64,000 nucleotides of DNA from Anomaloglossus baeobatrachus (Eukaryota; Chordata; Amphibia; Anura; Aromobatidae), in contig NC_134357.1 in the NCBI RefSeq assembly GCF_048569485.1, positions 108,546,744 through 108,610,743 on the forward strand. The letters are read 5' to 3'. This document shows, in pieces, positions 56,103 through 64,000 of the stretch. Both the position numbers and the translations under genes were made by a program. Numbering within the stretch: the first letter of the stretch is position 1; the number at the start of each line of letters is the position of its first letter. A model generated the notes under the pieces. That model was not told the DNA's origin. It made no database searches and saw only the letters and a list, made by a program, of their open reading frames with translations.

Positions 56103-58385
56103 CTATTGTATGATTCTGGGAAATGAAGTGGTGTGGAATGAATGGAATGACATTTGCTTGCAACGTATGGTGGATTTGTGCTTTCTAATGCGGTCTCGGA
56201 TATGTTGGGTAGTCTCCCCAACATATCCGAGACCGCAGGGGCATTTAATCAGATAAATAACGTATGTAGAATCACATGTGAAAAATTCACGTATGGGAAA
56301 AACTTTACCAGAAAGGAGGTGGGTAAAAGAGTCCCCACGGGTGAGATTGTTACATTGCAAGCACCATAAGCAAGGAAAGTTACCTTTTTTGGGGGTACTA
56401 AGAAATGTTTGCCGTGGAAGACTGTCTTTCAGGTTTTTGGGTCGTTTATTACAAAATAGAGGGGGTTCTGAGAATTCTTGTATGGATGGGTAAGCCGTGC
56501 TTAGGAGGGGCCAATGTCTTAAGACAATATTTTTAATGAGTGGTGAAAAAGGATGGTAAATATTGACACAAGCTACTCTGGGGGCCTTACTCCGTGTAGT
56601 GTGTGAGTGGCGAGACCTGGAATTATTGGCTATGTCGGTAGGGTACCCTCTAGAAATAAACTTATGACTCATTTCTTGTGTTCTGACATCCCGTCGTCCT
56701 GGATCTGAGCCTATCCTCTGCACTCTTAGATGTTGAGAGATCGGTTGTGATTTTTTGATATGAGATGGATGACAACTTAAATAGTGTAAAAGATTATTCC
56801 TATCTGTTGGTTTTACATACAAATCCGTACTTATATGACCTTCTGAAGATATTTCCACCAGTGTATCTAAGAAGTTAATGCTCTGTATATCTGAGTGCAT
56901 AGTAAATGTTAGTCCTGGTCTAACAGTGTTCAGATCATGAAAAAAGCGGTTGAGGGAGTCAGAATCTCCTTGCCAAAAAATGAAAACATCATCTATGTAC
57001 CTCTTCCATGTAACGGCATACTGAAGCCAAAGAGGGTGACAAAATACATAGGTCTCCTCAAAATGCGCCATGTATACGTTGGCGTAGGGTGGTGCTAGAT
57101 TAGACCCCATAGCTGTGCCCCTCTTTTGTAGAAAAAAATGATCTTGAAAAAGGAAAAAATTGTTTTCTAAGACTGTCTGGAGTAGGTCAATACATAGGGA
57201 GTTTTGTGCGGGAGTATGAGTACTGTACTTATTGAGGAACCAATCTACTGCCAATAGTCCGTCTTGATGTTCTATACTGGTGTAAAGGGAATTGACGTCA
57301 AAAGTTACCAGTAAACTACCTGGTGGAACTGAATTGAGTTCTCGTAGATGGGTCAAAAAGTCCGAGGTATCTTTGATATAAGCTGGAATCTGAGGGACAA
57401 GGGGGGTCATGATTCTGTCTACCGTGATGGCTAAAGGTGACAGAATGGACTCCGTCGACGCAACAATGGGACGGCCCGGCGGTGTCTGTAAGTTCTTGTG
57501 AATTTTGGGCAAAACATAAAAAACTGGAACAATAGGGTGAGATTTAATCAGATATTCAGCTAATTTATTACCAATTGTCTGTTGGTGTAAATGGAAATCG
57601 ACTTTCTCCTTAATCAACGTTTGAATACGTGAAGTGGGATCTCTGGAAATGGATTGATAAGTAGCTACATCCCCTAATTGTCTGTGGATCTCTGACAAGT
57701 AATATGATTTATCCGTGACCACTATCGCCCCGCCTTTGTCCGCAGGTTTAATAATGATCGATGAATTACCTTTCAGATTTTGTATGGCCCTGCCCTCTTC
57801 AGTCGTTATATTCTGTTTGATCTTAAAATCGCCCTGTTCAATAGATCTAATAGTCTTATCGACATCATCAGATACTAGGGAGATGTATGTCTCAATAGGA
57901 TGGTAAAACTTCGGTGGATTAAAGGAGCTTGGGATTTTCAGGTTCAATGCCTGTAGGGAAAAACAATCCCCTGATGTGACAGGTGTTTGTGAGGATGATA
58001 CCCCTTCTTTGGTCAGAAAGTGCGCCTTAAGTCTGAGAGTCCTATAAAATCGTTTTAATTTCTGGTCTAATAAAAATGTGTTGAACCTAGGTGTAGGACA
58101 AAAAGACAATCCCTTTTGTAATACATTAATTTCTACAGGAGACAAATTATAAGATGATATATTATTTACAAGATTCGTCATACCTGTGAGAGTGTCTGAA
58201 CCTGATATGACATTGTCGCCCCTGTGTTGCCTCCTCTTGCTCCGCCTCGTTTTCCTTTTGGGCCCTGTCTGGGTCCTAAAAAATGAGTAGGGCGTGTGGA
58301 GTACTGTTCCGTGTCCGAACCTGAAGAAGTTGAGTACCGATTTGACCGCGTGCGGTATCTGGGTGAGTCCTCTGTAGAGCGCCAT
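56103..58385 (-). CDS. PLE-2 reverse transcriptase and GIY-YIG endonuclease
   Basis: A 760-residue frame. RT blocks: KPADKGGAIVVTDKSYYLSE, FYVLPKIHKN, RPIVASTESILSPLAITVD, TFDVNSLYTSI, GTAMGSNLAPPYANVYMAHF, YIDDVFIFW (catalytic DD). A CLWCLQC metal-binding-like linker follows, then GIY-YIG (VIYLIKCPCGLGYVGETTQH, RDRIRKHKSTI). The first residues probably belong to a different frame, because the N-terminal domain upstream is read partly in other frames. Uninterrupted RT plus nuclease makes it the best preserved Penelope protein here. Confidence 0.92.
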   Translation of the reverse strand: MALYRGLTQIPHAVKSVLNFFRFGHGTVLHTPYSFFRTQTGPKRKTRRSKRRQHRGDNVISGSDTLTGMTNLVNNISSYNLSPVEINVLQKGLSFCPTPRFNTFLLDQKLKRFYRTLRLKAHFLTKEGVSSSQTPVTSGDCFSLQALNLKIPSSFNPPKFYHPIETYISLVSDDVDKTIRSIEQGDFKIKQNITTEEGRAIQNLKGNSSIIIKPADKGGAIVVTDKSYYLSEIHRQLGDVATYQSISRDPTSRIQTLIKEKVDFHLHQQTIGNKLAEYLIKSHPIVPVFYVLPKIHKNLQTPPGRPIVASTESILSPLAITVDRIMTPLVPQIPAYIKDTSDFLTHLRELNSVPPGSLLVTFDVNSLYTSIEHQDGLLAVDWFLNKYSTHTPAQNSLCIDLLQTVLENNFFLFQDHFFLQKRGTAMGSNLAPPYANVYMAHFEETYVFCHPLWLQYAVTWKRYIDDVFIFWQGDSDSLNRFFHDLNTVRPGLTFTMHSDIQSINFLDTLVEISSEGHISTDLYVKPTDRNNLLHYLSCHPSHIKKSQPISQHLRVQRIGSDPGRRDVRTQEMSHKFISRGYPTDIANNSRSRHSHTTRSKAPRVACVNIYHPFSPLIKNIVLRHWPLLSTAYPSIQEFSEPPLFCNKRPKNLKDSLPRQTFLSTPKKGNFPCLWCLQCNNLTRGDSFTHLLSGKVFPIREFFTCDSTYVIYLIKCPCGLGYVGETTQHIRDRIRKHKSTIRCKQMSFHSFHTTSFPRIIQ

Positions 58386-58905
58386 CTGTATACACGGTTA
58401 TTGGTGTAATCGTCCTGGTCCCTGATGAATTTAATTCTTTTTCTGGTTGTAGGGTCTTCTGGAACTCCTCGATTGTTTCCCTTGTCTTGGATCTGATCCT
58501 TTCCCACTCAGTGTTGGGAAGGGTATTTGTAAGTTGTTCTTCTATGGAGCTTATTTTCAGACTGGTGTCTTCTATTTCCTTATGCAAATATTCTATGGTC
58601 AATATAACAATATCCATGGAGCATTTGTTGAGTATGCTTTCATATTTGGAACAATACTCTTCGTTATCTGCAAAAAGTGTTGGGCATAGTTGTACTCTTA
58701 ATCCTCTGGGAATCCTTTGGACTTTATGATATTCTGCAAGCGTTGCGCAATGCAGACTTAGAGCTTTATGTTTTCTCAGAACCTTCTCATAGTCACGTGA
58801 CCGTATTTCCTACGTAGATACTGAGAGAAAAGAATTTGGTATTTTCACTTTGGAGAGAATATTGTTAACCTCCTCCGAGTTGTAAGAAAATGTAGAAAAT
58901 GACAT
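58178..58905 (-). CDS. PLE-2 N-terminal domain
   Basis: Starts MSFSTFSYN at 58905, as in PLE-1. It contains ILTIEYLHKEIEDTSLKISS (coiled-coil-like) and the basic KFIRDQDDYTNNRVYRW motif, then a Gly/Arg/Lys-rich stretch (GPKGKRGGARGGN) before the RT part. The domain is present but not in one frame throughout. Confidence 0.65.
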
Positions 58906-58986
58906 TTGGTCAAAAAACGGTGTTGAGGAGCTCAGAACAAAAATATCACTGATAAAATAGTAAGGTCCGGCTCACTCTTAGAAATA

Positions 58987-59497
58987 AATATATTCATACG
59001 AGGATACTAAGGTATCTATACTTGACACTTATTGTCATACTAATTTATTCAGTTGGTAGTCATATGACCATTTCTCCAGAGGACTTTTTCCTCCATGTAT
59101 GTTACTTATCACCTTCTATTATCTTTTGACTCCAGGCTCCTTAGGAGTGGTGAAATTCTAGATTAACGCTACAGGTCGTTTCATATGACACACAATTTCC
59201 TACAACTTACTAAGGTTTGTGTTTCATACATTCATGACTCCTCCTTGTTGTATAGTATAAACATATCTTCACCTTTGTGAAATAGGTTTTGTACATTTAT
59301 CTTTCAACATATCGACCTATCTACATTGTGTTATCTTGTACAAACTTTTTGTAATCCCTGTTTTTCTCCACTTTTTATGGTATTATTTATAAACACTACC
59401 ATTGTGATGGAACAATGTACATTGCTTTGACGTATTATAATTTGTTCTTTATGTTGTTTCTGTATATCTCAGTCCTTGAAGAAAGCCAAAATTGTGG
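58987..59497. repeat. Inverted terminal repeat, probably the 5' end of PLE-3
   Basis: Reverse complement of 53764-54274 over 511 bp. In orientation it fits the 5' side of the plus-strand copy PLE-3. It stops at GCCAAAATTGTGG, where chromodomain-gypsy RT begins. Confidence 0.85.
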
Positions 59498-62400
59498 TTC
59501 TCCTTTGGGTGCTGGCTTCTTCTTTGTTGCTAAGAAAGATGGTTTGTTGAGGCCTTGTATTGATTACCGTCTTCTTAATAAAATTACAGTCAAATATCAG
59601 TACCCTTTGCCTCTGATGTCTGATCTGTTTTCTAGAGTGCAGAGTGCCAAATGGTTTACGAAACTGGATCTCAAGTGTGCGTATAATCTCATCCGTATTA
59701 AGGAGGGTGATGAATGGAAGACGGCTTTTAATACTCCTGAGGGGCATTTTGAGTACCTAGTGATGCCTTTTGGGCTCACTAATGCACCCTCCGTCTTCCA
59801 GGCCCTCATGAATATTTTTCGTGACCTTATTGGTAAATTTTTGATTGTGTATTTGGATGACATCTTGATTTTTTCTGATGATTGGGACTCTCATGTGGGG
59901 CAAGTACGGGAGGTTTTTCAGATACTTAAGGATAATGCACTGTACGTTAAGGGGTCAAAGTGCCTCTTTGGGGTGCAAAGGATTTCCTTTTTGGGCTTCA
60001 TCCTGTCTCCCTCTGCTATTGAAATGGACCCGGTTAAGGTTCAGGCTATTTACGACTGGGTGCAACCGACTTCTCTAAAATCCCTGCAGCGGTTTTTGGG
60101 GTTTGCTAATTTTTACCGTAAATTTATAGCCAATTTTTCTGCCATTGTCAAACCTCTGACAGATTTGACAAAGAAGGGAGCTGATGCTGAGCATTGGACC
60201 CCTGAGGCTATTTTGGCCTTCCAGGAGCTTAAAAGGCGATTCACTTCTGCCCCAGTACTGCAGCAACCTGATGTGTCTCGCCCATTTCAAGTTGAGATCG
60301 ATGCCTCAGAGATCGGAGCAGGTGCTGTTCTGTCTCAACGAGATGCTACTTCGGGTAAACTTAAGCCCTGTGCCTTTTTCTCTCGGAAGTTTGCTCCTTC
60401 TGAACGGAATTATGATGTGGGGAACCGGGAATTATTGGCTATGAAGTGGGCATTTGAAGAGTGGAGGCATTGGTTGGAGGGGGCTAGGCATCAAGTTGTG
60501 ATGCTTACGGACCACAAGAATCTCATCTATCTGGAATCGGCCAAGAGGTTGAATCCTCGGCAGGCCAGGTGGGCTTTGTTTTTTACCCGGTTTAATTTTG
60601 TGGTCTCTTTTTTGCCGGGCACCAAGAATGTTAAGGCCGATGCCCTTTCCAGGAGTTTCTGCGCTGACTCTTTGGAGGTTGTCGAACCGTCTACTATCCT
60701 GAATGATGGTGTAGTTTTCTCGGCTATTTCGCCTGATCTGCGGTTGGCACTGGCGGAATTTCAGGGGGATAAACCTGAGAGATGTCCTACAGGGAAAGTG
60801 TTTGTCCCAGACCAATGGAGAGACCAAGTTGTCTCTGAGGTTCATTGCTCTGTTTTGGCGGGTCATCCTGGCATTTTTGGTACTCGGGATCTTGTGAGAC
60901 GCTCTTTTTGGTGGCCTTCCCTGCGCCGAGATGTCCGTCGTTTTGTGCAGTCGTGTGGAGTTTGTTCTAGGTCCAAGCCCTGTTGTTCACGTTCTAGTGG
61001 GCTATTATTGCCTTTGCCTGTACCTAAGAAACCTTGGACGCACATCTCTATGGATTTTATTTCAGAGCTTCCCGTCTCTCAGAAAATGACTGTGATTTGG
61101 GTGATCTGTGACAGATTCTCCAAGATGGTCCACTTGGTTCCCCTATCTAAGTTGCCGTCTTCATCAGAGTTGGTGCCATTGTTTTTGCAACATGTTGTCC
61201 GTTTGCATGGTATTCCCGAAAACATTGTTTCTGACAGAGGGCTGCAGTTTGTATCCAGGTTTTGGAGGATTTTTTGCTCCAAATTGGGTGTTCAGCTGTC
61301 TTTCTCCTCGGCGTTTCATCCTCAGACCAACGGTCAGACTGAAAGGGCTAACCAGACCCTGGAGACCTATTTACGGTGTTTTGATTCTGCGGATCAGGAT
61401 GACTGGGTTTCGTTTTTGCCTTTGGCTGAATTTGCCCTTAACAATAGAGCTAGCTCTACCACGTTGGTGTCCCCCTTTTTCTGCAATTTTGGGTATCACC
61501 CTAGGTTCCTCTCAGGGCAGCTTGAGGCGTCTGACTGTCCGGGGGTGGATTCGGTGGTCGACAGAATGCAGCAGATTTGGGGGCAGGTAGTGGATAAATT
61601 GTTTCAGTCCCAAGAAACTGCCCAAAAGTTTGCCAACCGGCGTCGGACTGTTGGTCCCCGGTTTAAAGTAGGGGACATGGTGTGGTTGTCCTCTAAAAAT
61701 ATTCCTATGAGAGTTCCGTCTCCTAAATTTAAGCCCAGATTTATTGGACCTTATAAGATTTTGGAGAATATTAATCCTGTATCTTTCCGTTTGACTCTGC
61801 CTGCGTCATTTAAGATTCAGAATGTCTTCCATAAGTCCTTGTTGAAGAAACATGTGGAGCCAGCAGTTCCTGCAGCAGCGCCTCCTGACCCTGTTTTGGT
61901 ACAAGGGGATCTGGAGTATGAGGTTGAAAAAATTCTGGATTCCCGTCGCAGTAGGCGTCAGCTTCAGTACCTTGTGAAATGGAAGGGTTATGGGCAGGAG
62001 GATAACTCTTGGGTTGTGGCTTCTGACATTCATGCGGACAGGTTGGTTCGCGCCTTCCATCATGCTCATCCCGAGCGACCCGGTGGCGTGGGTGAGGGTT
62101 CGGTGACCCCTCCTCAAGGGGGAGGTACTGATGTGAATGTTAGTTATGTCTTGGCTGCTGGGAGGCTCCCTCTGGTGGCCAGGAAGGGTTTGGACAGAGA
62201 CCAGGTGGGTTGTGCAGTGGGTGTTTCCTTTCCTAACTCTCTGCTTATTTAAGTCCTGGTCTGATTGCAGGCTGTTGCCGGATGTCAGTTGTTCTTTGTA
62301 TCTCCAGCCTGCTTAATCCTGCTCTACATTTCATCCACTCCAGATAAGTTCTTGTTCTTTATTTATTGCCTGGTTCTTTTGCTTATCTGGTTTTGTCATT

Positions 62401-63008
62401 TGTTGTGGTTGGTTTCAGTTTATTTCCTTCCAGGGATTTTCCCCCTCAGTGGATTGTTGAGGAACTCCCTGCAGTTCTGTGTGGAGTTTAGCTCCTTTGG
62501 GTCCATGTGTTTATGGCTTGTTGAATTTGTTATAATTCTTGTTTTCTGTTCATTGGTATGACAAGGGCACCTGGTATAGGACGGAGTTCAGATCGAGCGA
62601 TCTGAGGGCCTTTTTGTACTATCAGGAAGTTGGTATTTTGCAGGGTTTTTCTCTGGCTACCATCAGTCCCTTTCCTGTCCTTTCCTATTTTAGTCAGTGG
62701 GGGCCTCACCTTTTGCTAATCCTGTCATCTACCTGTGTATTGTGTTTTTCCTATATCACCGCAGTCTTTGAATGTGGGGGGCTTGCTATTCTTGTTTATT
62801 TTCTGAGGCAGAGAGTTATTCATCTTTCCTACCTTTAGGATAGTTAGTTCTCCGGCTGGGTTCGCGGTGCACAGCATGTTAGTTCACACCTCGGCTACTT
62901 CTAGTTGTGTTGGTTAGTAAGGGGATGGCGGCCAGATTAGTTGCCAAGGCTCTTGTCACCTTTTTGCCAATGATTTGTGGTGATCTTCCATGGTTCCGGA
63001 TCATAACA
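59498..63008 (+). mobile_element. Chromovirus-type Ty3/gypsy element, incomplete
   Basis: Starts abruptly inside RT (SPLGAGFFFVAKKDGLLRPC) and continues in one frame to about 62250: RT (VYLDDILIFS), RNase H (QVEIDASEIGAGAVLSQ, LTDHKNLIYL), integrase (HH-CC module GHPGIFGTRDL; DDE with MDFISELPVS, VSDRGLQFVS, NGQTERANQTL), then a C-terminal chromodomain (EYEVEKILDSRRSRRQLQYL, VKWKGYGQEDNSW). Chromodomains after integrase define chromoviruses and bind histone marks to guide insertion. A polypurine tract (62116-62128) and one LTR follow. The 5' third of the element is absent, so it is a fossil. Confidence 0.93.
62129..63008 (+). repeat. 3' LTR of the chromovirus-type element
   Basis: About 880 bp from TGATGTGAATG, after the tract AAGGGGGAGGTAC, to CATAACA, where Penelope sequence resumes (CCCAACACTTTTTGCAG). 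The only LTR left of this element in the window, so age cannot be judged from an LTR pair. Confidence 0.75.
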
Positions 63009-64000
63009 CCCAACACTTTTTGCAGATAACCAGGAGTATTGTTCCAAATATGAAAGCATACTCAACAAATGCTCCATGGATACTGTGATATTGACCATAG
63101 AATATTTGCATAAGGAAATAGAAGACACCAGTCTGAAAATAAGCTCCATAGAAGAACAACTTACAAATACCCTTCCCAACACTGAGTGGGAAAGGATCAG
63201 ATCCAAGACAAGGGAAACAATCGATGAGTTCCAGAAGAGCCGACAAACCAGAAAAAGAATTAAATTCATCAGGGACCAGGACGATTACACCAATAACCGT
63301 GTATACAGATGGCGCTCTACAGAGGACTCACCCAGATACCGCACGCGGTCAAATCGGTACTCAACTTCTTCAGGTTTGGACACGGAACAGTACTCCACAC
63401 GCCCTACTCATTTTTTAGGACCCAGACAGGGCCCAAAAGGAAAACGAGGCGGAGCAAGAGGAGGCAACACAGGGGCGACAATGTCATATCAGGTTCAGAC
63501 ACGCTCACAGGTATGACGAATCTTGTATATAATATATCATCTTATAATTTGTCTCCTGTAGAAATTAATGTATTACAAAAGGGATTGTCTTTTTGTCCTA
63601 CACCTAGGTTCAACACATTTTTATTAGACCAGAAATTAAAACGATTTTATAGGACTCTCAGACTTAAGGCGCACTTTCTGACCAAAGAAGGGGTATCATC
63701 CTCACAAACACCTGTCACATCAGGGGATTGTTTTTCCCTACAGGCATTGAACCTGAAAATCCCAAGCTCCTTTAATCCACCGAAGTTTTACCATCCTATT
63801 GAGACATACATCTCCCTAGTATCTGATGATGTCGATAAGACTATTAGATCTATTGAACAGGGTGATTTTAAGATCAAACAGAATATAACGACTGAAGAGG
63901 GCAGGGCCATACAAAATCTGAAAGGTAATTCATCGATCATTATTAAATCTGCGGACAAAGGCGGGGCGATAGTGGTCACGGATAAATCATATTACTTGTC
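63009..64000 (+). mobile_element. Penelope-like element PLE-3, runs off the window
   Basis: Plus-strand copy of the PLE-2 family. It resumes within the N-terminal domain (CCCAACACTTTTTGCAGATA), then TVILTIEYLHKEIEDTSLKI, RKRIKFIRDQDDYTNNRVYR (63076-63516) and on into the RT region (TYISLVSDD). The stretch is close to PLE-2 at the DNA level. The rest lies beyond position 64000. Confidence 0.9.

Larger units (their letters stand above)
53650..58981 (-). mobile_element. Penelope-like retroelement PLE-2
   Basis: Minus-strand element of a different family from PLE-1. On the minus strand: N-terminal domain (from 58905), RT and GIY-YIG frame (58385-56103), a GC-rich minisatellite (about 55592-55139) and a terminal repeat ending near 53650 (CCGGCACAC also marks this edge region in PLE-1). 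A hammerhead-like motif sits at 53749-53790. Its 5' side meets an inverted terminal repeat at 58987, so it is head-to-head with PLE-3. Confidence 0.88.

Noticed and set aside
1-64000. tRNA, rRNA or Polinton-type genes
   Set aside because: No cloverleaf-like boxes, rRNA stretches, or family B polymerase, packaging ATPase or capsid genes were recognised on either strand.

Overview
This is vertebrate nuclear DNA, most likely from a frog or another amphibian. That placement is inference: it rests on one split vertebrate kinase gene with GT-AG introns, set among dense Penelope-like elements, several Ty3/gypsy families, Tc1, Harbinger-like and Helitron DNA elements and a CR1/L2-type LINE tail. There is nothing bacterial and there are no tRNA or rRNA genes. 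About two thirds of the window is transposon-derived.

Left block (1-13417): a minus-strand Penelope-like element (PLE-1) with direct terminal repeats (1-415 and 13003-13417). It has been split by a very young Ty3/gypsy element (1604-9489) that looks whole and has 1274-bp LTRs and a GTAAT target duplication. This element places integrase BEFORE reverse transcriptase, the rare Gmr1-like order. PLE-1 also carries a hammerhead-ribozyme-like motif upstream of its first reading frame.

Central block (13430-37700): one host gene on the plus strand, which I could join exon by exon. It encodes a MAST-family (microtubule-associated serine/threonine kinase) paralogue of about 652 residues. It has part of the MAST pre-kinase domain, a complete AGC kinase domain with all catalytic motifs, and a short tail with no PDZ domain. 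Its 5' end is tandemly duplicated. There are two intact first exons, one first exon split by a MITE, and two copies of a phase-neutral exon 2-3-4 cassette. Introns and 5' modules hold Harbinger-like MITEs, a solo LTR, a Tc1 element, a Helitron and other MITEs.

Right block (37700-64000): LINE fragments, a solo LTR split by a 1041-bp foldback element with TGTAG termini and a 4-bp target duplication, and a minus-strand gypsy element (45944-53029). Next to the gypsy element, an LTR plus 207 bp of flank is exactly duplicated. Then comes a second Penelope-like family (PLE-2, minus) with a GC-rich minisatellite full of GCGCATGCGC motifs. PLE-2 is head-to-head with a plus-strand copy (PLE-3), and an incomplete chromodomain gypsy element (59498-63008) lies between the halves of PLE-3.

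The most notable items are the integrase-first retroelement, the PDZ-less MAST paralogue with its duplicated 5' exon modules, and the ribozyme-like motifs shared by two Penelope families.
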